Position numbers and translations under genes: made by a program. The notes beneath the pieces were generated by a model. The model had not been told where the DNA came from, did not search any database, and saw only the letters and a list, made by a program, of their open reading frames with translations. Positions 26,565-34,942 of a stretch of 64,000 nucleotides of DNA are shown one piece after another. Position 1 is the first letter of the stretch. Each line of letters starts with the position of its first letter. The DNA comes from DTU019 sp050949825 (GTDB lineage Bacteria > Bacillota > Syntrophomonadia > Syntrophomonadales > Syntrophomonadaceae): positions 49,764 to 113,763 of the forward strand of contig JBMNGL010000006.1 of assembly GCA_050949825.1 (NCBI GenBank). Direction: 5' to 3'.

Positions 26565-27494
26565 TTATAACTCTCCTTCATTAAACAATTCCGTCGACAT
26601 ATATTTCTCTGCTCCATCGGGGGCAATGGCCAGTATTCTATCTTTTTTGACCATGCTCCGAGCCAGTTCCAGGGCTGCCCATACTGCTGCCCCTGATGAT
26701 ATGCCCAGGAGCATAGCTTCTTCACGGGCCAGCCTGCGACAGGTGTTGATGGCATCATCATCACGAACCGGTATTATTTTGTCGATCACTGATAAATTCA
26801 ACAATTGTGGCACAAATCCTGCCCCGATGCCTTGAATTTTATGAGGCCCGGCCGGTTTTCCCGCCAACACCTGAGAATTGAAAGGCTCTACGGCAATAAT
26901 TTTTATGCCGGGGATAGCCTTTTTTAAGGCCCGCCCCAATCCGGTTATGGTGCCCCCGCTACCTACACCACATACCAGGGCATCGAGATGTCCGTCCATT
27001 TGCTGCACAATCTCCGGGGCCGTCTTCACTTCATGACTGAGCGCATTAGCTTCATTTTCAAACTGTTTAACCAGGTAAAAGCGAGGGTTTAAGGCCGCCA
27101 TCTGCCGGGCTTTCTCCACCGCACCGGCCATCCCCTGTTGAGCCGGGGTCAGAACCAGTTCGGCGCCATAGGTCTTTAAGATCTTCATCCTCTCTATGCT
27201 CATGTTTTCCGGCATAACAATGACGATGGGATAGCCTTTCAAGGCTGCCGCCATAGCCAAGCCGATACCGGTGTTGCCACTGGTAGCCTCCAGGATGATG
27301 CTGTCCGCCTGGATCAAGCCCCGGCTTTCGGCATACTCTATCATAAACAGACCGGGACGGTCCTTGATGCTGCCGCCGGGATTGAAACCTTCCAATTTCA
27401 CATATACCCTGGCCCCATCCGGCTCACTCAATTTATTCAGGCAGACCAGCGGCGTATGGCCGATCAGTTCCAGCATGTTGGCTGCGATTTTCAT
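26565..27494 (-). CDS. cysK: Cysteine synthase (O-acetylserine sulfhydrylase)
   Basis: The 309-residue PLP enzyme has the lysine site NPGGSIKDRPGLFMIE. The substrate loop is LEATSGNTGIGLAMAAALK, the phosphate-binding glycine loop GVGSGGTITGLGRALK, and the serine region ISSGAAVWAALELA. It should make cysteine from O-acetylserine and sulfide. It overlaps the UPF0280 gene by 4 bp, which places it in the homocysteine operon. Confidence 0.92.
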   Translation of the reverse strand: MKIAANMLELIGHTPLVCLNKLSEPDGARVYVKLEGFNPGGSIKDRPGLFMIEYAESRGLIQADSIILEATSGNTGIGLAMAAALKGYPIVIVMPENMSIERMKILKTYGAELVLTPAQQGMAGAVEKARQMAALNPRFYLVKQFENEANALSHEVKTAPEIVQQMDGHLDALVCGVGSGGTITGLGRALKKAIPGIKIIAVEPFNSQVLAGKPAGPHKIQGIGAGFVPQLLNLSVIDKIIPVRDDDAINTCRRLAREEAMLLGISSGAAVWAALELARSMVKKDRILAIAPDGAEKYMSTELFNEGEL

Positions 27495-28261
27495 GGTTTT
27501 TCCTCCTTTTCAATAGGGGCGATTTCCATCTGTCCCCAGGCTGCCAGTTGATCATCTTTAATAGCCAGAACCCCGATAACCCCGGGTATGTTTTGCGCAT
27601 AAGCGATGGCCTTCATCAAATCCGCTTTGCTTTCCACCATATTCCCGGCTCCGGTCGCCACGGCATCGGCCAAGGCCGCAGAATCGGCCTTGATGACCAC
27701 CGCATCGGCCCGTCCCAGGCTCAGGCTGTGGCCCACCGTTCCCGAGGAGGTGCAAATGCCTATGGCATCCTCACTGCCCGCAATGCGTATACCAATACGA
27801 TAACTGAAACGGGATTGGCCTGCAAATATCGCCACCATGCGCTCCCGGCCGGTTTTCAGATAAATGTCGCCGCCATTTTCCACCACCACCTCCCGACTGC
27901 TTATGGAAAGCTTTTCACCCATCATCTCTGCAATGGTTCCGGCTACGGCGGCCATCGGTCCTACCGTGGCCCGGTTGGCGGCCCGGCTCATGCGTTTAAC
28001 AATTTCCGGGGCGCCAGGCAGCAAAGGAATAGGCAACAAGGTAGTCTGAAACAGGGGCTGGCGCAGGATATAATCTTCTATGTCACTGCGCAGTTTGATA
28101 AGTTGGTTGCGGCACAAAGACAAGAGGCTATCGGAGTAGCTGTTGAGGTCTACCCCGATAGCCAGATCGCTTTGTTTGACCTGCACCTGAAAATAGCGTA
28201 AATCCTGTCCTTCATGGCAGGTGCGGTAGTCCCTGATCACATAGCCCCGGTCATGATTCAT
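27491..28261 (-). CDS. UPF0280 (COG2122, ApbE-like fold) protein
   Basis: The 256-residue product contains SRAANRATVGPMAAVAGTIA, VVENGGDIYL, and GICTSSGTVGHSLSLGRADA followed by AVVIKADSAALADAVAT. All are characteristic of UPF0280/COG2122. In methanogens and other anaerobes this family is linked genetically with the DUF39 protein and NIL-ferredoxin in homocysteine formation from sulfide. ATG 28261 overlaps the ferredoxin stop (28251), so the two are translationally coupled. Its biochemical activity is not established. Confidence 0.85.
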   Translation of the reverse strand: MNHDRGYVIRDYRTCHEGQDLRYFQVQVKQSDLAIGVDLNSYSDSLLSLCRNQLIKLRSDIEDYILRQPLFQTTLLPIPLLPGAPEIVKRMSRAANRATVGPMAAVAGTIAEMMGEKLSISSREVVVENGGDIYLKTGRERMVAIFAGQSRFSYRIGIRIAGSEDAIGICTSSGTVGHSLSLGRADAVVIKADSAALADAVATGAGNMVESKADLMKAIAYAQNIPGVIGVLAIKDDQLAAWGQMEIAPIEKEEKP

Positions 28262-28691
28262 AGCAGAACTGGACTGCCTCCTTAACTTCAAAATGCAGTT
28301 TGATGGCCATGGTGGGACAGCAGTCCAGACACATGCCGCACACCACGCAATGGGAATTATCAAAAGACACCATCATGCTGTCTCGCTCAATGGATAAGGC
28401 CTGGGTTGGGCAAAATGAGGCACAGGCTCCACACTGAATGCACAATTCATCATGCCACAACACCGTCTGGCTGAGCGGTTCGACTACAATCCCCACTTTT
28501 TTCAGGAAATCAAGGCCAGCATCATATTGTCCTTTTTCACCTTCCAGTTCCACCACCAGGTAACCTTCTTTTTGCGGGTTTATGTCGGCTTTGAGTATAT
28601 TGACCACCAGATCGGTGTTCTTTATCAGTTGATAGATAATGGGTTGCTCAACCTGCACCGCGGAAAAATATAAAACCACTCTGTTTTTCAT
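28251..28691 (-). CDS. NIL-domain 4Fe-4S ferredoxin for homocysteine formation
   Basis: The 146-residue product has an N-terminal NIL domain (residues about 1-75). Two 4Fe-4S motifs follow, CIQCGACASFCP and CVVCGMCLDCCP. Homologues in Methanosarcina (MA1822) work with a DUF39 protein to make homocysteine from aspartate semialdehyde and sulfide. The gene order here, DUF39 then this gene, is the same. It is 5 bp downstream of the DUF39 gene. Confidence 0.9.
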   Translation of the reverse strand: MKNRVVLYFSAVQVEQPIIYQLIKNTDLVVNILKADINPQKEGYLVVELEGEKGQYDAGLDFLKKVGIVVEPLSQTVLWHDELCIQCGACASFCPTQALSIERDSMMVSFDNSHCVVCGMCLDCCPTMAIKLHFEVKEAVQFCYES

Positions 28692-28696
28692 AATGC

Positions 28697-29935
28697 TTAC
28701 CTCCTTTCATTCCTGAGCATAGTCAGAGCAGCATTAGGCTGCCGGTCAGGCAGTGATTTGAATTCTATTTGGCTGTCTGCCGAGGGCAAAGATCCTACCG
28801 GTTGGCTTAATTCAAATTTACCCGCCATAATCCATGATTTGAGTATGGCGGCTATCTGCCGTGCCCGCGGATAACTGGATTGGGGGGTGGTTACCACGTC
28901 CTTGCCATTAATCTTTATTTTACCGCTTTTTAAATCCTTAAAGCTGGCATAACCCAGATCGGTGTGGTTTCCATAGGGGTAGCCTTGATTATAATCAACG
29001 ATCGGGCAGAAGATCTCCTCATCCTTCACTGCCACATAACGCAAAATCTCCTCATTCAAAATGGGGATGGGGATGCCCACACCAACCGCCAGGGTAGGTC
29101 CATAGCCGATAAAGCTTAAGCCTACCAGCCAGTTGGGGTCCATTTGCTTCAAATCACCTATCAGGGATAAGGTCCCGGCGGGAACCATGGGCACACCGTT
29201 TTCACCGCGCAGCACATTGGGATGGTGCTGGGTGCCATTCCAGGCCACATAACCAACCCCGCCGCCCAGAAAGATGCGGGTGCCGATGCCGATGGTCTTA
29301 TAATGGGGGTCGTTGAACAGGGGGCTGAGCTGCCCGGAGGTGGAATAAGCCGCATTGCCCAGCCGTGGTTTTAACAACCCCATATAGGTATATATGGTGC
29401 GATCCCCCAGGTTAACCGCACAGTTGTAGTTCTGATAGGCGTTGCGGGGATTAAACATAAAGGCTTCGTTAACATCAGCCAGGGTGATGACGGTATCCAC
29501 CTTTTTATTGGGGTAGCAATCCGTTCCATAGGAGGTGGCTTCCAGGCGGATTTCTTTGCCGGCCACCAGATCGTGGATAACATGCCCCCCACCATACCTG
29601 AAACGACCCGGGTACACCTTGTTTTCAGGATCGTTGTCAGCCACCTGCGCTGCGCCCAGGTAAGCATCTACAGCGGCGATTCCCCCATAGGCTTCCACCC
29701 CATTCAGCCATACCTTTTTCATGCGGATGCGCGGCTTGGAATGACCGAAGTTGATAAACACCCCGGAGGAACACATAGGTCCAAAGGTTCCGGTGGTAAC
29801 CACGTCAATTTCTTGCGCTGCCTTGGCGTAGCCCTTCTGTGCCACCACATCAATGACTTCTTCCGCGGTTACTACCACCGCTTCGCCTTTACGGATCTTC
29901 TCATTGATTTCCGCATAAGTTTTTTTATAGTTCAT
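28697..29935 (-). CDS. DUF39 homocysteine biosynthesis protein (COG1900)
   Basis: The 412-residue product matches DUF39: VVTTGTFGPMCSSGVFINFG, then NGVEAYGGIAAVDAYLGA, YGGGHVIHDLVAGK and GTRIFLGGGVGYVAWNGTQH. The Cys in GPMCSSG is a candidate for the persulfide-carrying residue. There are no C-terminal CBS domains, unlike some archaeal forms. Known role of the family: sulfur insertion to give homocysteine without the usual transsulfuration enzymes. It lies 14 bp downstream of metH, which would consume the product. Confidence 0.9.
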   Translation of the reverse strand: MNYKKTYAEINEKIRKGEAVVVTAEEVIDVVAQKGYAKAAQEIDVVTTGTFGPMCSSGVFINFGHSKPRIRMKKVWLNGVEAYGGIAAVDAYLGAAQVADNDPENKVYPGRFRYGGGHVIHDLVAGKEIRLEATSYGTDCYPNKKVDTVITLADVNEAFMFNPRNAYQNYNCAVNLGDRTIYTYMGLLKPRLGNAAYSTSGQLSPLFNDPHYKTIGIGTRIFLGGGVGYVAWNGTQHHPNVLRGENGVPMVPAGTLSLIGDLKQMDPNWLVGLSFIGYGPTLAVGVGIPIPILNEEILRYVAVKDEEIFCPIVDYNQGYPYGNHTDLGYASFKDLKSGKIKINGKDVVTTPQSSYPRARQIAAILKSWIMAGKFELSQPVGSLPSADSQIEFKSLPDRQPNAALTMLRNERR

Positions 29936-29948
29936 GGTGTTCCCCCCC

Positions 29949-32417
29949 TTAATTTGTGTCTACTAATCTATTGGCAACCGCGATTGCTTTGCGGGCGTCT
30001 TCTGCAAAACCGTCAGCACCGATTGTTTCAGCATATTCCCTGGTTAAAACCGCGCCCCCCACCATTACTTTGCAGGTTAATTGCCGTTCCTTAACCCCGG
30101 CAATAACCTCGGCCATGCGCGGCATGGTGGTGGTCATCAAGGCGCTCAGCCCGATTACAGCGGCCTGATGTTGCTCGGCCTGTTCGAGTATCTGTGCGGC
30201 GGGCACATCTTTGCCCAGATCAATAACCTTAAACCCGTAGTTTTCAAGCATAACGCCCACTATATTTTTACCAATATCATGGATATCTCCCTCAACAGTG
30301 GCCATAACTACGGTACCCCTTGATGCCAGGGCATCTTCTTGCAAAAGTGGTTTTAGATAAGCAAAGGCCTTCTTCATGGTTTCGGCTGCCATCATCAATT
30401 GGGGCAGATAGTAAACCTTCTGTTCGTAGCGCTGACCGGCTTCCTCGATTCCAGGGATGAGGTGCTGGTTGACCAGGGTCAGCGCGTCGGTCTGCTGCAA
30501 GGCTTCATGAAGCAGCCCCTCGATGTGCTGCTGATCTCCTTCCAGGACCGCCTGCCCCAGGCGGCTTAAACCGGCCTGCTCAGGGGGACGTTCCTGTGGA
30601 GGTGGTTTTTCCTTGAGCAGATCCGGTATATTGCATTGCCGGCACAGCTCATGCCGGACAGCCTCCGTCCTGGTCGACGGCCGCTTTTGATAGCAGTCGA
30701 TATAGGCTTTAGCCCCCGGATCCCGGTTTAAGAGCACTGCCGCCGCCCTGGTTATATCGCGCACCCTTTCGTTGAATGGGTTCATGATGGGCAGATCCAA
30801 TCCGAGTGCCCAGGCCATGGCCAGAAAGGTAGAGGTCAGAACCTCACGATGGGGCAGGCCATGGGAAACGTTGCTTACCCCCAGCACAGTACCTACCCCC
30901 AGCTGCTCCTTCACCGCCTGCAAGGTCTGCAGGGTTTCCATTACGCGCTCCTGTTCGGCTCCGGCAGTGGTCACCAGGCAGTCTATATATATATCTTCAT
31001 CGCGTAGCCCGTATTCACGAGCCCGGTCATAGATCCTTTGCGCCAGGGCCAGGCGCTCTTCGGTTTTTTGGGGAATGCCTTTTTCGTCCAGGCATAAACC
31101 CAAAACCGCCGCCCCATATTTTTTGGCCAGGGGTAGGATAACATTCAATTGCTGTTCATCAGCACTGGTTGAATTGATGAGCGCCCGCCCTACAAAATTC
31201 TTGAGTCCGGCTTCGACAGCGCCGGCATGGGTAGAATCAATAGATAAGGGCAGGTCAACTGCGGCCTGAATTTCCACTATTGCCCGGGCCATGCTGGCAG
31301 CTTCATCTATGCCCGGCACCCCCATATTTACATCCAGGATGGGAGCCCCACTGTCAGCTTGTAAGCGCGCTTCTTCCACCACCAGATTCATCTGCCCGGC
31401 CTTGATATCTTCAGCCAGTAGTTTGCGCGCGGTGGGATTGATGCGCTCACCGATAAAAGCCAGTTCATGGCCGGGGCCAATCCGAACCATTTTGCTGCGC
31501 GATGCCAGGGCACGGATGGCGCCGGTTTTTCTCCTCAGCGGTGCCATCCCCCGCAAGGCTACTGCCATAGCTTGTATATGCGCCGGGGTGGTCCCGCAAC
31601 AACCGCCGATAATGTTGGCGCCGGCCTGACGTAGCCGCAGGGCTTGCTCAGCCATCTCTTGCGGTGAATCGGGGAAAATGGTTTTTCCATCCACCAGCAT
31701 GGGCAGACCGGCATTCGGTTCCACAGACAGGTAAATGTCACTGAGGCGGCCCATCTCTTCAATAACCGGCAGCAATTCACGGGCGCCGCCGGAACAATTG
31801 GCCCCAATGGCCAGCGGTCCCAGGGCTTCAAGGATGATCAGCACGGTGGCAGCATCGGTTCCCATCATGGTGCGCCCACTATTTTCAAAGCTCATATGAG
31901 CAATCACCGGCAGCCCTGAGCAGCTTTTAGCGGCAATTAAAGCAGCGCGCATTTCACCTATGTCGGTCATGGTCTCAATCGAAATAAGGTCTGCCCCGGC
32001 CTTTTCACAAGCCGTGATCTGCTCGGTAAACACCCGCAGTAAGTCGTCAAAATCCACCGTTCCCAGCGGCTTCAAGAGCTTGCCGGTAGGGCCTATACAG
32101 GCTGCCACCAGGGCTTTACCACCACTGGCCCGTTTGGCGGCCAAAACCGCTTCCTGATTCAATTCCTCTACCCGACCCTCCAGGCCGTAATCCTGCAGTT
32201 TATAGTAATTACCACCGAAGGTAAAACTTTCAATGATATCCGCTCCGGCCTGCACATATTGATAATGAATATCCTCCAGCAGCGCCTGATGCTCTGCCCC
32301 ATACAATTCAGGACACATACCGGGCTGCATGCCGCAGTTCTGCAGCATAGTGCCCATAGCGCCATCCATGATTAAACATCTCTCTCTTAATCGTGCAGAA
32401 ACATCGAACGCAGCCAT
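29949..32417 (-). CDS. metH: Cobalamin-dependent methionine synthase without activation domain
   Basis: This 822-residue protein contains, in order: a homocysteine methyltransferase domain (about 1-300) with zinc ligands in IGANCSGGA and GGCCGTTPAHIQAM; a pterin-binding domain (about 320-580; ILDVNMGVPGIDEA, LPLSIDSTHA); a B12 cap; and a cobalamin-binding domain (about 700-820) with EGDIHDIGKNIVGVML. The C-terminal SAM-dependent reactivation domain of E. coli MetH is absent, as in many anaerobes. ATG 32417 has GGGAGGAAATTGATA upstream. It heads the operon under a SAM-I riboswitch. Confidence 0.92.
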   Translation of the reverse strand: MAAFDVSARLRERCLIMDGAMGTMLQNCGMQPGMCPELYGAEHQALLEDIHYQYVQAGADIIESFTFGGNYYKLQDYGLEGRVEELNQEAVLAAKRASGGKALVAACIGPTGKLLKPLGTVDFDDLLRVFTEQITACEKAGADLISIETMTDIGEMRAALIAAKSCSGLPVIAHMSFENSGRTMMGTDAATVLIILEALGPLAIGANCSGGARELLPVIEEMGRLSDIYLSVEPNAGLPMLVDGKTIFPDSPQEMAEQALRLRQAGANIIGGCCGTTPAHIQAMAVALRGMAPLRRKTGAIRALASRSKMVRIGPGHELAFIGERINPTARKLLAEDIKAGQMNLVVEEARLQADSGAPILDVNMGVPGIDEAASMARAIVEIQAAVDLPLSIDSTHAGAVEAGLKNFVGRALINSTSADEQQLNVILPLAKKYGAAVLGLCLDEKGIPQKTEERLALAQRIYDRAREYGLRDEDIYIDCLVTTAGAEQERVMETLQTLQAVKEQLGVGTVLGVSNVSHGLPHREVLTSTFLAMAWALGLDLPIMNPFNERVRDITRAAAVLLNRDPGAKAYIDCYQKRPSTRTEAVRHELCRQCNIPDLLKEKPPPQERPPEQAGLSRLGQAVLEGDQQHIEGLLHEALQQTDALTLVNQHLIPGIEEAGQRYEQKVYYLPQLMMAAETMKKAFAYLKPLLQEDALASRGTVVMATVEGDIHDIGKNIVGVMLENYGFKVIDLGKDVPAAQILEQAEQHQAAVIGLSALMTTTMPRMAEVIAGVKERQLTCKVMVGGAVLTREYAETIGADGFAEDARKAIAVANRLVDTN

Positions 32418-32479
32418 TATCAATTTCCTCCCTGCTTTTTTTAAAAAAATTTTATAATGAATATGAAGTGAACTCAATG

Positions 32480-32503
32480 TAAAAAACCCTCTGAAGAAGA
32501 GGG
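32480..32503 (-). terminator. Riboswitch terminator before metH
   Basis: On the minus strand CCCTCT / AGAGGG (32487-32503) forms a stem followed by TTTTTT. It lies just past the SAM-I aptamer and about 60 bp before the metH start, so it is the expected SAM-dependent attenuator. Confidence 0.85.
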
Positions 32504-32506
32504 CTC

Positions 32507-32622
32507 AAGACCGCTTCTCATCTTTCAGGAATACACGTCCTGCAGGATTTAGCACCATTCCCCCCCAAGGAGGCGGTTGCCGGGTTTCATCGGGCCAGTC
32601 CCTCAACCACTCTTGATAAGAT
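32507..32622 (-). promoter_or_regulatory. SAM-I (S-box) riboswitch aptamer
   Basis: Read on the minus strand the region starts CTTATCAAGAGTGGTTGAGG. It continues GACTGGCCCGATGAAACCC and GGCAACC, all diagnostic S-box core positions, then GGTGCTAAATCCTGCAG with a closing stem. High SAM should fold the aptamer and let the downstream terminator form, shutting off metH and the sulfide/homocysteine genes. Confidence 0.95.
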
Positions 32623-32674
32623 CAAAGCTATTCAATTGCTGTTTCAAACATAGCTCCGAAGAAGGTGAAGCCTC

Positions 32675-32944
32675 CTATTCCTTGCTGCTTTCCCCTTCAG
32701 GCTGAGGCGGGGCCTGCTTATTTTCCTGATTCTCCGCCGGCTGAATCCTGGCTGCCGGGGTCGGGTCCACTGCAGTGGAATTCACCATTTCATCGATTTC
32801 TTTTTTCATCCCGCTGGTGGCCTTTTTGAACTCCCGGGTCGCTTTGCCCAGGGATTTGGCTACCTCGGGCAGTTTGCCCGGACCTACTACGATCAAGGCG
32901 ATTACCAGGATTAATATCAATTCCCAGGGGCCGATGTTAAACAT
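32675..32944 (-). CDS. tatA: Twin-arginine translocase subunit TatA/TatB-like
   Basis: The 89-residue product starts MFNIGPWELILILVIALIVV, followed by GPGKLPEVAKSLGKATREFK. This is the single helix, hinge and amphipathic helix of the TatA/B family. The tail is Pro/Gln-rich. ATG 32944 has GAGGTG upstream. No tatC is next to it; whether it is TatA or TatB cannot be settled from sequence. Confidence 0.85.
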   Translation of the reverse strand: MFNIGPWELILILVIALIVVGPGKLPEVAKSLGKATREFKKATSGMKKEIDEMVNSTAVDPTPAARIQPAENQENKQAPPQPEGESSKE

Positions 32945-33224
32945 CAAAACACCTCAAATCTATGTTTATGACCACAATATCCCGCTTATCATCTCAATAC
33001 ATTGTACTTGTCTTTCCCCGGATTGGCAATGCTTTTTGCACCTTGTCGACGGGGTAATATGTGGTTGGCTGCCCTCTGCCTGACTGTCATCCTTAAGCCA
33101 TAAAGTCAAGGCTTAGACTGCAATTCGGGTCGTCCAAACAGACTAACAGTTCTGTGCATAATAAAAATCAGGCCAGATGAATACCGACCCGATTTTATAT
33201 GGTATATTTTTGCTTAATTATGTC

Positions 33225-33566
33225 CTACCTGAGTTCTGTAGGGACAACGGCATCAACAATGCCGATTAACAGTGCTGCTAAAAGGGCGCCTAAAACCGAT
33301 ACGGATAACCAGTTCGGAATAATGAACTGGGCGACATAGATAACTACCGCTGCGGTAAGGAAGCCCACCAGCCCTCTGGAACGCGGTGAAATATTTTCAC
33401 CCAATACAGTCTCCACAATGTAGCCAATAATTGCTATGGTAATAGCCGCAATTAAGGCCCCCATGAAACCTGCCACCTTGATTCCCGGTAGTAGATAAGC
33501 AATCAGCATCAATACAATGGCAGAAACTATGAAGCGCACAATGGTGCCTATCCAATTCCCTTTCAT
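33225..33566 (-). CDS. YvlD-like (phage holin superfamily IV) membrane protein
   Basis: The 113-residue product has four hydrophobic helices. A basic loop ENISPRSRGLVGFLTAAVVI and a start MKGNWIGTIVRFIVSAIVLM are typical of the YvlD/phage-holin-IV family. Such chromosomal genes are usually not phage holins; some relate to envelope stress. GGAGG precedes ATG 33566. Confidence 0.7.
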   Translation of the reverse strand: MKGNWIGTIVRFIVSAIVLMLIAYLLPGIKVAGFMGALIAAITIAIIGYIVETVLGENISPRSRGLVGFLTAAVVIYVAQFIIPNWLSVSVLGALLAALLIGIVDAVVPTELR

Positions 33567-33729
33567 CCTCATTGCCTCCTTTATTTGAAGATTTTGAGCT
33601 TCTGTTCTACTATATAATTCCCCCGCGTTAGATGAAAATATGCAGGATAATCATAATCATAATAGGCTTGAATCTAACGGAAAATAAGGCAAAATAGATA
33701 TAGGAACATTTGGTTAAAGGAGTATTGCC

Positions 33730-33957
33730 TTGTCCAAAGCTAAAGTAAAAGAACGCCGGGCTTTAAAAGAACAGCAAAAATACAAGAAAAAGGATCCGAC
33801 CAAAATCCCCTTCAAAGAAAGACATGCCAAATTTTTCAAACATTTTTGGAAAATCTGGTTCATTGGCTTGGTAATCATCCTGGTAGTTGTGTTAATACAA
33901 CTCTACTTGAAAGGCCAGCTCAGTATCCTTGTACCCAAAGAGCGAACCTTTCGATAA
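33730..33957 (+). CDS. Small basic single-pass membrane protein
   Basis: The 75-residue product begins with a Lys/Arg-rich region (SKAKVKERRALKEQQKYKKK). One transmembrane helix follows (IWFIGLVIILVVVLIQLYL) with a short tail. It starts at TTG 33730 with AAAGGAG upstream. No family was recognised; the orientation suggests the basic N-terminus faces the cytoplasm. Confidence 0.55.
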   Translation: MSKAKVKERRALKEQQKYKKKDPTKIPFKERHAKFFKHFWKIWFIGLVIILVVVLIQLYLKGQLSILVPKERTFR

Positions 33958-34042
33958 ATATTACCAAGATGTGCAGACCTTTTCGCAAGGGCCGAGCCTG
34001 AATCATGTTCTGTCTGATATGGAATAATTGGTATGAAAGCCA

Positions 34043-34134
34043 TCTGTTTTGCCATCCTTAAGGGCAACGCCCGAAGTATCCTTCGCGCAGCGAACAACCC
34101 TCGGGGAAAGATCCTTCGCTCTGCTCAGGATGAC
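34043..34134. repeat. Dispersed GTCATCCTGAG-type palindromic repeat
   Basis: One copy of the same palindromic family as 17931-18138: CCATCCTTAAGGGCAACGCC, then CGAAGTATCCTTCGCGCAGC, and ending GCTCTGCTCAGGATGAC. It directly abuts a 23-bp tandem repeat. Confidence 0.7.
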
Positions 34135-34295
34135 ACCAGTAGGAAGTTCTGGGTGATACCAGTAGGAAGTTCTGGGTGACACCAGTAGGAAGTTCTGGGT
34201 GATACCAGTAGGAAGTTATGAGTGATACCAGTAGGAAGTTCTGGGTGACACCAGTAGGAAGTTCTGGGTGATACCAGTAGGAAGTTATGAGTGAT
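34135..34295. repeat. Seven tandem copies of a 23-bp repeat
   Basis: Unit ACCAGTAGGAAGTTCTGGGT plus GAY, repeated exactly every 23 bp from 34135 to 34295, with an eighth partial unit (ACCAGCAGG). Units alternate between GTTCTGGGTGA and GTTATGAGTGA variants, so duplication of multi-unit blocks is likely. There is no spacer diversity, so it is not CRISPR. The rest of 33958-34441 shows no gene. Confidence 0.85.
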
Positions 34296-34441
34296 ACCAG
34301 CAGGCTTCTGTCATAGCCGTGAAAGCCCTCAGTTTTGTCACCCTTTCGTTTATGATGGTGTGGGCAACATATGAGAATTGCTATGGTTTTCTTGGGGGGA
34401 ACGGTTTTTCAACGAAGGGTTGCTGTACTTATCCACCTGTT

Positions 34442-34867
34442 TTATGGCAAGGATTTACAGTCCTGGCAATAGCCATAAACCTCGAACTGGCATTCCAGTT
34501 CACTGAATCCTTCGGTTTGATTTGCATCCAGATCATGCAAGGGGCAAAAATGCATGGGCTGTATTTTCCCGCAGGCTAAACATACCAGGTGATGATGATG
34601 ATCCCCTATATCGCGCCAGCGGTATACAAAAGTACCGTTGCGCTGGTGATCCACCCGACAGAGCACTCCCATACTGTAAAGCGTATCCAAATTACGGCAC
34701 ACCGTTGAAAAGTCAATCTTGACCTGTTGAGTCAATAATGCTTCATATAAGGCCTTGGCTGTTTGCCAGCCTGAATCCTGCGTCAGGACTTGCAGTATCT
34801 TGCGTCGGGTGTAGGTCATTTTATAACCCTTTGATGACAGTTGCGTCCATAATTTTGGGGCATCCAT
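34442..34867 (-). CDS. Fur-family regulator, probably Zur
   Basis: The 141-residue product has the Fur winged helix (residues 10-85; YTRRKILQVL, DFSTVCRNLDTLYSMGVL). The metal motif DHHHHLVCLACGKIQPMHFC and a C-terminal YGYCQDCK pair follow, giving the CxxC...CxxC structural zinc site. It lies just downstream of znuB and next to a zinc ABC importer whose promoter carries a palindrome. A zinc-responsive role is therefore likely, by context. Confidence 0.8.
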   Translation of the reverse strand: MDAPKLWTQLSSKGYKMTYTRRKILQVLTQDSGWQTAKALYEALLTQQVKIDFSTVCRNLDTLYSMGVLCRVDHQRNGTFVYRWRDIGDHHHHLVCLACGKIQPMHFCPLHDLDANQTEGFSELECQFEVYGYCQDCKSLP

Positions 34868-34942
34868 GGGCAGCTTTCTCCTTCGCTGTTATTGCTTTCA
34901 CCAATCCATTGCTTAATCATGGCCTGGCAATTATTAGCGGAT

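Noticed and set aside
33225..33566. Prophage holin
   Set aside because: The protein belongs to the holin-IV/YvlD superfamily, but no phage genes are nearby and YvlD-like genes are common chromosomal genes.
34135..34295. Possible CRISPR array
   Set aside because: Units are contiguous 23-bp repeats with no variable spacers and there are no cas genes nearby.
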